The notes beneath the pieces were generated by a model. The model saw only the letters and a list, made by a program, of their open reading frames with translations, was not told the DNA's origin and did no database searches. DNA of 64,000 nt, from NCBI RefSeq assembly GCF_902506375.1, contig NZ_LR733284.1, positions 727,041 through 791,040 on the forward strand, given 5' to 3'. The translations under genes were made by a program, and so were the position numbers. Source of the stretch: Microbacterium sp. 8M (GTDB lineage Bacteria; Actinomycetota; Actinomycetes; Actinomycetales; Microbacteriaceae). Below, piece by piece: positions 53,021-61,595 of this stretch. Within the stretch, counting starts at the first letter, position 1, and the number at the start of each line of letters is the position of its first letter.

Positions 53021-53857
53021 TCAGCGGACGGGGCGGATCTTCGTCGGCGACGGCAGGCCTTCCGCCCGCAGCGCGCGGCGCAGCTGCAGGCCGCTCGTGA
53101 AGCCGGAGTGCGCGGCGATCTCCTCGATCGTCAGCACTTCGTAGTCGGGGTTGCGCAGGAGGGACTCTGCGAGTTCGACGCGCAGCCGTCGCAGCGCGTC
53201 CCCCGGGGTGGTGCCGAGCTTGGCGAAGGCCCTCTGCAGGTGGCGCAACGACACATGCAGCTCGCCGGCGAGCTCCGCGATCGTGAACTGCGGATCCTCC
53301 CGGTGCAGCAGCATGGTGGAACGCGCGCGATCGGCCAGCGGAGCCTGACCGCGCTCGGGGAGGTCGCCCGCAAGCACCTCCAGCAGGGCGCCGAACACCA
53401 TCTCGGCGAGCAGACGCTCGATCGCGTACCGCGAGATGGATGTGGTGTCCTCCGCGTTGCGGGCGATCGCCAGTGTGAACGCGCGGAACGCCAGCACCAT
53501 CGGCGTCGGCTGGAGGATGAGCGGTCGCAGCGGAGTGTCATGGATGAGCTCGCGGAGGGTGTCGACCGGCACCCACACCGCGATCACCTCGCTCGAGCGA
53601 CTCCACTCGATGCTCTCCGCGTGAGGCGGGACGAATCGTGCGACCGGAGGCGCGGATCCGTCGGAGTTCTCACCGGTCGCGAACAGCACGGCGACGTGGG
53701 GATCCTCGGCCACCTCGCGCCATGTCCACCGTTGCTCCTGAGGACGATGCACGGTGACCAGGACCGAGCGGAAGGCACGTGCGCTGACGAGTCCTGCAGA
53801 GTGCGATCTGAGCCCGAGGTGGGTCTCCAGCAAGCGGCTGGTCGAAGGGGAGGTCAC
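53021..53857 (-). CDS. AraC-type transcriptional regulator
   Basis: 278 residues. N-terminal sensor of about 170 residues (FRSVLVTVHRPQEQRWTWREVAEDPHVAVLFATGE). HTH pair: FTIAELAGELHVSLRHLQRAFAKLGTTPGDALRRLRVELAESLL and LTIEEIAAHSGFTSGLQLRRAL. The C-terminal half is close to the AraC protein at 60634 (LQRMF, NPDY, IAEIAEHAGF), so they are paralogues; the protein at 58839 is also related. GTG at 53857 is chosen; upstream starts are possible. It is the only AraC gene here without an adjacent Tat gene. Confidence 0.77.
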   Translation of the reverse strand: MTSPSTSRLLETHLGLRSHSAGLVSARAFRSVLVTVHRPQEQRWTWREVAEDPHVAVLFATGENSDGSAPPVARFVPPHAESIEWSRSSEVIAVWVPVDTLRELIHDTPLRPLILQPTPMVLAFRAFTLAIARNAEDTTSISRYAIERLLAEMVFGALLEVLAGDLPERGQAPLADRARSTMLLHREDPQFTIAELAGELHVSLRHLQRAFAKLGTTPGDALRRLRVELAESLLRNPDYEVLTIEEIAAHSGFTSGLQLRRALRAEGLPSPTKIRPVR

Positions 53858-53950
53858 GGGATGAGGGGGTCCTTTCGGACGTGGACAGGCCGACATACTA
53901 CCGCCCCCTGCAGACCAGTATGACGGCTGAGGGAGGACGACGCGAACCCG

Positions 53951-54784
53951 CTACAACAGAGCTGCGCGGATCACGCGCTCGACTTCGACGAGCGCCGGGG
54001 CGAGCTGCGCCGCCGACTCCTCGTAGACCGCCGCCGAGCGGCGGTACGGATCGATCACGTCCTCGTCCTTCGGTGCGGACCCGCCACGACGGTTCGCGAC
54101 CGCCTCGACGACGGCCACCAGGCGATCGCGCGGACGATCACCGGCGCGGTCCGCGACCGCTCGCACCTGAGCGTCGTCGAGGCCCTCGGCGAGGCGCGCG
54201 AACTCCCGCACGGGGAAGACACGGTGCAGCCGCCGCGGCAGCAGCTGCAACGCGTAGTCGCGGTGCTCCGATGTCATCGTGAGCACGAGGTCGGCGTCGT
54301 CGAGCAGCGCCTCCGTCAGCAGGCGAGCACGGTGCGCCTCGGCGATGGCCGGATCCACTCCGCGGTCCCTCGCGAGCTGTTGCGCGGGATCGGTCATCGC
54401 GTGCCCGACCAGGGCGTGCGTGCCCGCGCTGTGAACACGCAGGTCGAGGTCGGCGAGACGGGCGCGCAGCAGCGATTCCGCGAGCGGCGAGCGGCAGATG
54501 TTCCCTGTGCACACGGTCAGCACCGTGGGCTGCGCGGAGACCTGCGCCGGCGTGCCGGCGAACATGCCGGCGAGCGAGCCGAAGGAGGCGCCGCCCGGCG
54601 GAGGGACGACCGGCTCCGGGGCACCGTGAGTCTGCGCGGGAGCGCCTTGTGCCGGCTCGGCGTCGAGATGCGCTCCGGACGCCTGTGCGATGGCGGCTGC
54701 CTCGCGGCGCTGCCGCAGCTCCCGTCGGGTGAGCGGCCTCGGCGATTCGCCGCGCGGTGACCCCAGATCCCTCGCGTCGTTCAT
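53951..54784 (-). CDS. Low-molecular-weight protein tyrosine phosphatase with N-terminal extension
   Basis: 277 residues. The catalytic P-loop CTGNICRS (Cys92, Arg98) matches the CX5R of low-molecular-weight phosphatases, with VHSAGTHA and a late DEDVIDPYRRSAAVYEE giving the conserved DP acid. In EPS systems these enzymes dephosphorylate BY-kinases and allow chain export. An 85-residue N-terminal extension starts with TRRELRQRREAAAIAQA, a basic helix not part of the family fold. The gene is near both BY-kinases' operon (50388) and is probably their partner. Confidence 0.85.
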   Translation of the reverse strand: MNDARDLGSPRGESPRPLTRRELRQRREAAAIAQASGAHLDAEPAQGAPAQTHGAPEPVVPPPGGASFGSLAGMFAGTPAQVSAQPTVLTVCTGNICRSPLAESLLRARLADLDLRVHSAGTHALVGHAMTDPAQQLARDRGVDPAIAEAHRARLLTEALLDDADLVLTMTSEHRDYALQLLPRRLHRVFPVREFARLAEGLDDAQVRAVADRAGDRPRDRLVAVVEAVANRRGGSAPKDEDVIDPYRRSAAVYEESAAQLAPALVEVERVIRAALL

Positions 54785-54827
54785 GACACCAGGGTAGGGG
54801 ATGGGGAAACACCCGCGGCGGTCTGTC

Positions 54828-55769
54828 TCAGTGGTCTGCGTCGTGCGCGCGATCCTCTATGTAGCGCAGCAGCACGCCCTCGCGGAGGGCCCACGGCGAC
54901 ACCTCGAGCTCCTCCACGCGCATCGCCGTCATCGCGGTGTGCAGCACGACCGCTGCTGCGACGATCTGGAAGGTGCGGTCGGGGGTGATCCCGGGCAGCT
55001 CCTGCCTCGCCGACGCAGGAAGGCGCGCAAGGCGCGGAATCCAGGATCCGAGCGCCGCGCGCGGCAGCAGCATCCGCTCCGAGCCGGACCAGCCCGGCGC
55101 GGGGTAGCCCACGAGCCGCGCCAGCGACCGGATCGCCTTGGAGGAGCCGACCACGTGATCGGGGCGGGGAAGCGCCGAGAAGCGCGCCGCGACCGGGGCG
55201 AAGACATCGGCGGCGTGCGCCCGCAGCCGCTCGACCGCTTCCTCGCCCGGCGGATCGTCGGGGAGGAACATCACCGTCGAGCGGCCGGCGCCGAGCGGCA
55301 CCGAGACCGCGATGTCGGGAAGCTCCTCTGAGCCGGCGGCCACCTCGAACGAACCGCCGCCGATGTCGAACAGCAGGATCTGCCCGGCCGCCCAGCCGAA
55401 CCAGCGCCGCACGGCGAGGAAGGTGAGCCGGGCCTCGGTCTCGCCATCCAGAACCTGCAGCGGCTGGCCGAGCGCCGCCTCCACGCGCGCGATCACCTCG
55501 GCGCCGTTCGCGGCCTCGCGGACCGCGCTCGTCGCGGTGGCGAGCAGGGCGTCGACCCGCTCCCGCTCGGCGATCGCGCGGGCCTGCACGACCGCGGTGA
55601 GGAGGGCCTGCACGCCCTCCTCGCTGATCGCCCCCGACGGGGTCAGGAAGCGCATCAGGCGCAGCACCGTGCGGTCGCTCGTGGTCGCGAGCGGTCTGCC
55701 GCCCGGATGCACGTCGGCGGCGAGCAGGTGGACGGTGTTGGATCCGATGTCGAGCACTCCGAGACGCAC
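54828..55769 (-). CDS. Ppx/GppA-type phosphatase
   Basis: 313 residues. RLGVLDIGSNTVHLLAADV is the ATP/phosphate-1 motif, DIGGGSFEVAAG the phosphate-2 motif and VVGSSKAIRSLA part of the C-terminal region. Family members hydrolyse polyphosphate or pppGpp. A leaderless promoter (TATCCT) sits 6 bases before the GTG at 55769. The longer open frame upstream runs through the opposite side of a Tat gene and is not used. It is probably housekeeping. Minus-strand neighbour of a Tat gene with a terminator between. Confidence 0.85.
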   Translation of the reverse strand: MRLGVLDIGSNTVHLLAADVHPGGRPLATTSDRTVLRLMRFLTPSGAISEEGVQALLTAVVQARAIAERERVDALLATATSAVREAANGAEVIARVEAALGQPLQVLDGETEARLTFLAVRRWFGWAAGQILLFDIGGGSFEVAAGSEELPDIAVSVPLGAGRSTVMFLPDDPPGEEAVERLRAHAADVFAPVAARFSALPRPDHVVGSSKAIRSLARLVGYPAPGWSGSERMLLPRAALGSWIPRLARLPASARQELPGITPDRTFQIVAAAVVLHTAMTAMRVEELEVSPWALREGVLLRYIEDRAHDADH

Positions 55770-55775
55770 GGGGGA

Positions 55776-55781
55776 AGGATA
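55776..55781 (-). promoter_or_regulatory. Leaderless promoter -10 box (TATCCT) for the Ppx/GppA gene
   Basis: On the minus strand TATCCT ends exactly 6 bases before the GTG at 55769, and no ribosome site is present. Confidence 0.55.
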
Positions 55782-55857
55782 CTCGCTGCGTGCGAACGGA
55801 TTCCGCGCGTCGGGGACGGTCAGGCGCGCGCGGAGGGGCAATCCCGGGGGGTGCCGA

Positions 55858-55886
55858 AAGGGGCCGGGTGCGAGACCCGGCCCCTT
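55858..55886 (-). terminator. Hairpin terminator after a Tat gene
   Basis: A perfect 12-bp stem (AAGGGGCCGGGT and its complement) with a 5-base loop begins 30 bases after the minus-strand Tat stop at 55916 and ends on the minus strand in CTTTCGG, giving a short T-run. Confidence 0.85.
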
Positions 55887-55915
55887 GGCCGACGAGGTCG
55901 GCAACGGCGAATCGA

Positions 55916-56422
55916 TCAGCTGGCGCTGCAGAGCACCAGGGTCGAGGTGACCGTGCCGCTCTGCTTCGCGCCGCTGCCGGCGACGTAGCCCGAGGGCAGC
56001 GTGGTCGACGCGTTCAGCGTGAAGGCGACGCTGAGCGACAGCGTCGTGCGGAGGTCGAGCGTGGCGCCCGCGGCGAGCGGCGCCGTCAGCGTGACCTGAC
56101 GCGAGGTCGGCGAGAGGACGTTCACGGATGCGGTACCGCCGGTGACGGAGAACACTCCGATGTTCGCGATGCCCGAGCCCGTGATGTTGATGACGGTGCC
56201 CGCGGGCAGCGGAGCCGCGCCTGCGGTGAGCGTGAATCCAGGGCCGAGCACGCCCAGGACGCCACAGCTGCCGGCCAGGCTGAAGTCGCCGACGTTGGTC
56301 GCGGTCGAGGCGGCGGCGAGCGGGCTGGCAGCGGCGACGGCGATCACGGGGACCGACCACGCGGCGCCCTTGACGAGGGTGCGGCGGCTGACGCTGCGGG
56401 TGGACTGTGTGGTGTCTTCCAA
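55916..56422 (-). CDS. Tat-exported surface protein with two cysteines (Tat protein 8)
   Basis: 168 residues. TTG start at 56422 with GGAGG 7 bases upstream; the longer frame from 56494 has no better site. RR at 13-14, then VKGAAWSVPVIAVAAASPLAAAS. The mature domain of about 130 residues is a beta-sandwich-like fold (GFTLTAGAAPLPAGTVINITGSGIANIGVFSV; LDLRTTLSLSVAFTLNAS). Two cysteines, one near the start (GSCGV) and one five residues from the end (LCSAS), are placed as in the Tat protein at 5013. Divergent from coaA; terminator at 55858. Confidence 0.8.
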   Translation of the reverse strand: MEDTTQSTRSVSRRTLVKGAAWSVPVIAVAAASPLAAASTATNVGDFSLAGSCGVLGVLGPGFTLTAGAAPLPAGTVINITGSGIANIGVFSVTGGTASVNVLSPTSRQVTLTAPLAAGATLDLRTTLSLSVAFTLNASTTLPSGYVAGSGAKQSGTVTSTLVLCSAS

Positions 56423-56687
56423 GACGTACCTCCGGTGTTGGGGACGGAATCGGACAGCCCTGGGGAGGCGGCCGAAACCGGTGACGTTGCGCACGTCGCG
56501 GCTCCAGGGATCCGCGGCGACGCGCTGGTTACTTGGCCAGGCTGACGGTCTGCTGTGAGGCGCAGTGCTCCGTGGTCGCTGCGTGATTGAACTTGGTCTC
56601 TTTCTGATCGGCGTGCTCCACGCGGCGACGCTCGGGGCCCGGCCGCGGGCGCAGGAGCGCGGGCGCCGCCGGCGGAAGGACCGCCGA

Positions 56688-56693
56688 TACGAT
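56688..56693 (+). promoter_or_regulatory. Leaderless promoter -10 box (TACGAT) for coaA
   Basis: TACGAT (or the overlapping GATACG) ends 7 bases before the GTG at 56701. The ATG at 56692 would lie inside the box, supporting GTG as the start. Confidence 0.45.
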
Positions 56694-56700
56694 GGAGCCC

Positions 56701-57657
56701 GTGAGCTCCGAACCCCTCGAGGCGCAGACGCTGCCGTCGCTGTCGCCGTACCGACGCATCGACCGGGCTGATTGGGCGCGCCTGGCCGCGGGCCTCGATC
56801 AGCCGCTCAGCGAGACCGAGATCGTCGAGATCCGCGGCATCGGCGACCGGCTCGATCTGGCCGAGGTGCAGGAGGTCTACCTGCCGCTGAGCCGGCTGCT
56901 GAGCCTGTACGCCACGTCGACCAAGCGCCTCGGCGAGGCGACCAACCAATTCCTGGGCGAGGACGACGACACCACGCCGTTCGTCGTCGGCGTCGCCGGA
57001 TCCGTCGCCGTCGGCAAGTCGACGATCGCACGTCTGCTGCGCGAGCTCATGAGCCGCTGGCCCGGCACGCCGCGCGTCGAGCTCGTCACCACCGATGGCT
57101 TCCTCTACCCGAACGCCGAACTCGAGCGCCGCGGGATCATGGATCGCAAGGGCTTTCCGGAGTCGTACGACCGACGCGCTCTGATCGAGTTCCTCACGCG
57201 CGTGAAGAGCGGCGCCGATGAGGTGCGCGCGCCGTTCTACTCTCACATCCGCTACGACATCGTGCCCGATGCGCACGTCGTCGTGCGCCGGCCCGACGTC
57301 GTGATCGTGGAGGGGCTGAACGTGCTGCAGCCGCCGCCCGCACCGAACGACGTCGCCGTGAGCGACCTCTTCGATTTCTCCATCTACGTCGACGCCGAGC
57401 TCGACCACATCGCGCAGTGGTACGTCGACCGGTTCCTGGCGCTGCGGCAGGGCGCGTTCACCAACCCGTCCTCGTACTTCAACGTGTTCGCGCACCTCAC
57501 CGACGAGGAGGCCGTCACCACGGCGCTGGGGTACTGGAACGAGATCAACCTGCCGAACCTCATCGAGAACGTGATGCCGACCAAGCACCGCGCGACCCTC
57601 GTGCTGAACAAGGGCGCCTCGCACGCGGTGGAGTCGGTGCTGCTGCGCAAGCTCTGA
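56701..57657 (+). CDS. coaA: Type I pantothenate kinase
   Basis: 318 residues. Walker A GSVAVGKST (about 98-107), then VTTDGFLYPNAELERRGIMDRKGFPESYD, PFYSHIRYDIVPDA, VVIVEGLNVLQ and FFSIYVDA-type DFSIYVDAELDHIAQWY define prokaryotic type I CoaA. It phosphorylates pantothenate, the first step of CoA synthesis. GTG at 56701 is chosen from the promoter spacing. With glmS it frames the second MauE/AraC/Tat block, so this block lies between two housekeeping genes. Confidence 0.95.
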   Translation: MSSEPLEAQTLPSLSPYRRIDRADWARLAAGLDQPLSETEIVEIRGIGDRLDLAEVQEVYLPLSRLLSLYATSTKRLGEATNQFLGEDDDTTPFVVGVAGSVAVGKSTIARLLRELMSRWPGTPRVELVTTDGFLYPNAELERRGIMDRKGFPESYDRRALIEFLTRVKSGADEVRAPFYSHIRYDIVPDAHVVVRRPDVVIVEGLNVLQPPPAPNDVAVSDLFDFSIYVDAELDHIAQWYVDRFLALRQGAFTNPSSYFNVFAHLTDEEAVTTALGYWNEINLPNLIENVMPTKHRATLVLNKGASHAVESVLLRKL

Positions 57658-57684
57658 TCGCATCCCGACGGCTCGCGCGCCTGG

Positions 57685-57690
57685 GATACT
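57685..57690 (+). promoter_or_regulatory. Leaderless promoter -10 box (GATACT)
   Basis: GATACT ends 6 bases before the ATG at 57697, identical spacing to 25900. No ribosome site is present. Confidence 0.55.
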
Positions 57691-57696
57691 TGCCGG

Positions 57697-58731
57697 ATGG
57701 GGACCGCTCTCTACGTGTTTCTTCTGCCCGCGCTGGCGCTGTCGTCCACGCTCATCCTGGTCGGCGTGCTCGTCGTCAGCGGGGTCGCGAAGCTGCGCAC
57801 GCCCGATGACGCCGCGGGCTGGGAAGCGCTCGGGATCCCCGCGGTCCTGCGCAGGGAGTGGCTGATCCGCCTGCACCCCGTCGCCGAACTCGTGCTCGCT
57901 GCGGCCCTGCTGCTGCTCGGCGGCGCACTCGGCATCGCCGCGGCGGTCGTCGCCGTGCTGCTGTTCGCCGCGTACCTGGTGATGGTCTGGCGCGCGCGGC
58001 AGCAGACCCCCGACGCGTCCTGCGCCTGCTTCGGCGAGCGCCGCCCGATCACCGGCCGCACGCTGCTGCGCAACGCCTGGCTGACCCTGCTGGCGGTGGT
58101 CTCCGCCCTGACGATCGGCGCACTCCCGATGTTCGGCGGTGTCGCGGTGCTCGCCGCGACCTCTTGGCCGTGGGTGCTGGCGCTCGCCGCCGTCGCGGTG
58201 ACATTCGTGCTCGTGCAGGAGCACGCGCCCATCGACGAGGGGCAGGCGACGGCCGCGCTCGACACGACGGCGGCCGCCGGATCCGAAGACGATCTCGAGG
58301 ACTACCTGCGCACGCGAACCCCCGCGGTGCCGGTGCAGCTGGCCGATGGCACGACGGTGACGCTGCGCGACCTCTCCCGGGAGGAGCCGGTGCTCCTTCT
58401 CGCGGTCTCGGAGACCTGCGGATCGTGCCTGCCGGTGATCGAGAGCATCGACGCCTATCGCGCGCTGCTGCCCGAGGTGTCGGTGCGCTTCCTGCTGCAG
58501 AGTGCACCGGAGAACAGCAAGCTCGCGTCCACGCAGGAGCCGCAGACCCTGCACGATCCGCATCGCTATGTCGGCGCGTCGCTCGCCGACCAGTGGTTCA
58601 CACCGACCGCCCTGCTGCTCGGCGCGGATGGTCTGCTGGCCGGCGGACCGGTGATGGGGGCGAACTCGATCGCCGAGTTCGTGGACGACGTGTACGAGAG
58701 CCTCCACGGAGAGCGCCCGCCGGCCCGGTGA
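57697..58731 (+). CDS. MauE-like membrane protein fused to a thioredoxin-fold domain (CGSC)
   Basis: 344 residues, colinear paralogue of the protein at 25912. MauE part: LVSGVAKLRTPDDAAGWEALGIP-like start, LHPVAELVLAAALLLLGG and the CxCFG motif (ASCACFGE, about 107-112), with five membrane helices. Thioredoxin part from about 200: RTPAVPVQLADGTTVTLRDLSREEPVLLLAV, CGSC at about 240-243, then RYVGASLADQWFTPTALLLGADGLLAGG. The active-site pair changes from CGHC to CGSC, which should alter redox potential. Leaderless. It is followed on the same strand by an AraC gene and the Tat protein at 59865 that carries the same CKxPGN fold as the Tat protein beside 25912. Confidence 0.8.
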   Translation: MGTALYVFLLPALALSSTLILVGVLVVSGVAKLRTPDDAAGWEALGIPAVLRREWLIRLHPVAELVLAAALLLLGGALGIAAAVVAVLLFAAYLVMVWRARQQTPDASCACFGERRPITGRTLLRNAWLTLLAVVSALTIGALPMFGGVAVLAATSWPWVLALAAVAVTFVLVQEHAPIDEGQATAALDTTAAAGSEDDLEDYLRTRTPAVPVQLADGTTVTLRDLSREEPVLLLAVSETCGSCLPVIESIDAYRALLPEVSVRFLLQSAPENSKLASTQEPQTLHDPHRYVGASLADQWFTPTALLLGADGLLAGGPVMGANSIAEFVDDVYESLHGERPPAR

Positions 58732-58838
58732 GGACGGGCGCGGGCCGCAACCGGTCGAACCGGTATTCTGGTTGAGCCCGGACGAGTCGAAGCGATGGGG
58801 AAATCGCGCTCCCGGGCAGGACATGGGGATGTCTTGCA

Positions 58839-59684
58839 ATGGGGATCATCATCGACTCGCGCGCTGCTCTGGGGCGGCTCGGGTCCGGGCACGAGCTTCC
58901 GCTCGCCCTTCTCCGATGCGGCGGCGCGCTGATCAGCCGGCATCGGGTGCAACCGGCGCATGTCTGGCGCTGGCAGGCGCCGGAGCACTGCGGCGACGAG
59001 CTGCTCGTGGTGTGCTTCGCCGATGTGCCGCTGCGGCTCCGGCTCGAGGGCGGCCGCGCCCGCGTGATCCCGGCCGGCGCGATGTGCCTGCTGCATCCGC
59101 ATCACGCTGCCGAGGTGAGTGCGCAGCGACCGGGCGCCGCGACGCTCGCCTGGGTGCGCCACGACACCGTCGCGGACGCGGCAGCCGCCGTCACGACGTC
59201 GGGGCAGCTGCTCCCCGACGGCGCCATCGCGCGCAGCCTGCACGCCTTCCTCCTGGGCATGCTCGCCGATGCCGCGGGAGTGGATGAGGGGGTGCTCGCC
59301 GAGCGGCTCATCGTGGGGGCGGTCCAGGGCGTGCTCGTGAACGTCGAGCCGGCCGACCGCCGGCCCCGCGCGATCGACCGCGCCCGCGAGATCGTGCGGA
59401 TGCGATGGACGGATCCCGAGTTCGACGTGGCTGCGCTCGCTCAGGCGCTGCATCTGTCACGACGGCAGCTGCAGCGCATGTTCGCGAAGGAGGGCACCAC
59501 GCCGCTGGCGGAGCTGCGCGCCCGCCGTGTGGAGCACGCGCGCCGGCTCATCCACACCGGGGTCGAGGGACTGGAAGCGGTCGCCGAACGGGCGGGCTTC
59601 CGGGATGTCGCCGGGATGCGGCGCGCCTTCCTCGCCATAGGCCTGCCGACGCCGCGGCACCTGCGTGCCGACGCGGCGGTCTGA
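58839..59684 (+). CDS. AraC-type transcriptional regulator
   Basis: 281 residues. N-terminal sensor (SRHRVQPAHVWRWQAPEHCGDELLVVCFADVPLRL, then AGAMCLLHPHHAAEVSAQRPGAATLAWVRHD). HTH pair: FDVAALAQALHLSRRQLQRMFAKEGTTPLAELRARRVEHARRLI and LEAVAERAGFRDVAGMRRAF. It shares 40 percent or so of its HTH with the AraC proteins at 60634 and 53021 by eye. ATG at 58839 has GGGGATG upstream. Lies between the MauE-thioredoxin gene and the Tat gene. Confidence 0.8.
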   Translation: MGIIIDSRAALGRLGSGHELPLALLRCGGALISRHRVQPAHVWRWQAPEHCGDELLVVCFADVPLRLRLEGGRARVIPAGAMCLLHPHHAAEVSAQRPGAATLAWVRHDTVADAAAAVTTSGQLLPDGAIARSLHAFLLGMLADAAGVDEGVLAERLIVGAVQGVLVNVEPADRRPRAIDRAREIVRMRWTDPEFDVAALAQALHLSRRQLQRMFAKEGTTPLAELRARRVEHARRLIHTGVEGLEAVAERAGFRDVAGMRRAFLAIGLPTPRHLRADAAV

Positions 59685-59780
59685 GGCACGAGTTCGCCAC
59701 CGCCACCGCGCCGGCGCGGCGCGAACGTGACAAACGCGCCGTCGTTCGTGATGTTCGCGACGCGGGCGCTCTCGCCAGAA

Positions 59781-59790
59781 CCGGAATATC
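59781..59790 (+). promoter_or_regulatory. Shared motif CCGGAATATC upstream of a Tat gene
   Basis: ACCGGAATATCG starts 85 bases before the ATG at 59865. The same 12 bases lie upstream of the Tat gene at 5729. A related ACCGGTATTC lies at 58760 before the AraC gene. Confidence 0.35.
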
Positions 59791-59864
59791 GGCATAGTCG
59801 GGGTCTTGTGCGCCGGGCCGGGGAGCCCGCGCGCCGACCGCAGCCGATGCCCGGGGAGGCACGC

Positions 59865-60488
59865 ATGTCCGAGACGAACACCGACGAGGCGCATGGAGAC
59901 GAGCCGCGCGCGATCACGCGCCGCACGGTGGTGCGCGGTGCGGCCTGGAGCCTGCCCGTGATCGCCATGGCCGCGGCGGCGCCGCTCGCGAACGCCTCCG
60001 GGACCACCGCGCCCGGCGGTGAGACCGGCACGCCGGGTGAGCAGATCCCCGGTGGCGGCACGGGAACTCCGGGCACGGGAACCCCCACGGCCATCGTCCC
60101 GACCTACCAGCCGGGCACGTTCTGCAAGCACCCGGGGAACCCGAAGTACTACCACGGCACCTTCGCCTTCGAGAACACGACGTCTGCGCCGATCACGGTC
60201 GTCCTGGGGAGCATGGTCGTCAACCGCCTCGCGCGCGGCGCGAAGTTCTCGGTCGGCGGACGCCTGACGTCCTCGTACACCGTGCCGGCGAAGAAGAAGG
60301 TGGCGCTCTACGTGGATGCCGGGTTGTTCGACGACTCGGCCAACGGCACGGCCACGCTCTCGTTCGCCTACGTCGACGCGGGCGTCACCAGGAACGGAAC
60401 GGTGACGGCGCCGCTCGGCTCGCTGCCGCCGTGCTCGGGCGATGCGAAGGCGACGCCAGCCCATTCCCACTCCGGCCCCGGGCTGTGA
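59865..60488 (+). CDS. Tat-exported surface protein with CKxPGN motif (Tat protein 9)
   Basis: 207 residues. RR at 19-20, then VVRGAAWSLPVIAMAAAAPLANAS. A Gly/Thr/Pro-rich linker (about 46-70) leads to a beta domain that starts with FCKHPGNPKYYHG and ends with PPCSGD. It is homologous to the Tat protein at 25271 over this domain and has just the two cysteines shared by both. The final residues are His/Ser rich. ATG 59865 has GGGGAGG upstream. Two AraC genes flank it on the same strand, and the MauE-thioredoxin gene is 1.1 kb upstream. Function unknown. Confidence 0.82.
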   Translation: MSETNTDEAHGDEPRAITRRTVVRGAAWSLPVIAMAAAAPLANASGTTAPGGETGTPGEQIPGGGTGTPGTGTPTAIVPTYQPGTFCKHPGNPKYYHGTFAFENTTSAPITVVLGSMVVNRLARGAKFSVGGRLTSSYTVPAKKKVALYVDAGLFDDSANGTATLSFAYVDAGVTRNGTVTAPLGSLPPCSGDAKATPAHSHSGPGL

Positions 60489-60633
60489 GCTGCGGTCCGG
60501 CGGCGCGTGGTCGCACCCGCGGGCATGTCGTGTAAGCGATGTTCCGCGTGGCGCATTTCACGCGTAGAGTGTGGCGCACGCGGGCTCATGCGACTGGGGA
60601 GCCGCACCCGCGGGACCTGTGGGAGGTCGCGTC

Positions 60634-61506
60634 ATGGGGAGCAGCAGGGACGTCGCGGCCGTGATGCGGCTGCTCGGCGCGGGACGCCAGAACCCGCTCG
60701 TCGCACAGCGCTACCGCAGTGTGCTGGCGACGCAGCACGCGCTGGATCCGGCTGCGGAGTGGCGCTGGTCCGCGCAGCCGGCCGGCGGCGACGCGTTCGC
60801 GGCGGTGCTCCTCTCCGCCGTCCCGCTCCGCGTGGTCGACGGCGACGGTGCGCGTGCCGAAGCGCCTGTGGGGACGCTCTGCTTCCTGCATCCTCATCGC
60901 ACGGTCACGGTCGCCGCGGCGACGGCCGGCACGACGATGTGCGCCTGGGTGCCGTGGGATGCGCTCGCCGAGATCGAGTCGGGGGTGCGCGCACCGGGTG
61001 AGGTGATCGCCTTGAGCACCATCGGCCGGGGTCTGCAGGCCTTCCTGACTTCGCTGCTCACGCAGCACGCGGATCCGACCGTCTACACCGACTACCTCGT
61101 GGAGCGTCTCATCGCCGAGATGGTGTTCAGCGTGCTCGTCGAGGCCGCGCCGCGCGTGGCCGTCGAGGGGCGCAAGGGATCCGGGATCGAGCGGGCGCGG
61201 TCGCTCATGCTCGTCCGCCGCGGCGATCGGGACTTCGGCGTCGCCGAGCTCGCCCGGGACATGCACCTGTCGGTGCGGCAGCTGCAGCGGATGTTCGCGG
61301 CCGAGGGCAGCGCGCCCGCCGAGGAGCTGCGCCGGATCCGCGTCGAGCTCGCGCGCGAGCTCATGAGCGACCCCGACTACGCGCCCCTCGGGATCGCCGA
61401 GATCGCGGAGCACGCCGGGTTCACGGACGCCGCAGGGATGCGCCGCGCCTTCGCCCTGTCCGGGCTGCCGTCGCCGCGCGCCGTGCGCCATGGCGCGCGC
61501 GCCTGA
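60634..61506 (+). CDS. AraC-type transcriptional regulator
   Basis: 290 residues. The N-terminal sensor resembles that of the protein at 58839 (LCFLHPHRTVTVAAATAGTTMCAWVPWD against CLLHPHHAAEVSAQRPGAATLAWVRHD). HTH pair: FGVAELARDMHLSVRQLQRMFAAEGSAPAEELRRIRVELARELM and LGIAEIAEHAGFTDAAGMRRAF. ATG 60634 has GGGAGG 7 bases upstream. Likely pair of duplicated regulators surrounding the Tat gene; the third copy is at 53021. Confidence 0.8.
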   Translation: MGSSRDVAAVMRLLGAGRQNPLVAQRYRSVLATQHALDPAAEWRWSAQPAGGDAFAAVLLSAVPLRVVDGDGARAEAPVGTLCFLHPHRTVTVAAATAGTTMCAWVPWDALAEIESGVRAPGEVIALSTIGRGLQAFLTSLLTQHADPTVYTDYLVERLIAEMVFSVLVEAAPRVAVEGRKGSGIERARSLMLVRRGDRDFGVAELARDMHLSVRQLQRMFAAEGSAPAEELRRIRVELARELMSDPDYAPLGIAEIAEHAGFTDAAGMRRAFALSGLPSPRAVRHGARA

Positions 61507-61595
61507 GCGCGGCAGCCCCTTCGGCTCGGCCCTCGGAGCTCGCCGCTGGAGTTCGTTCGGAACCCGCGCAAAACTCGGCCCGTACCCTGGAAAAC

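Noticed and set aside
53021..53857. Assigning the AraC gene at 53021 to a specific Tat target
   Set aside because: No Tat gene is adjacent; the nearest ones are separated by other operons.
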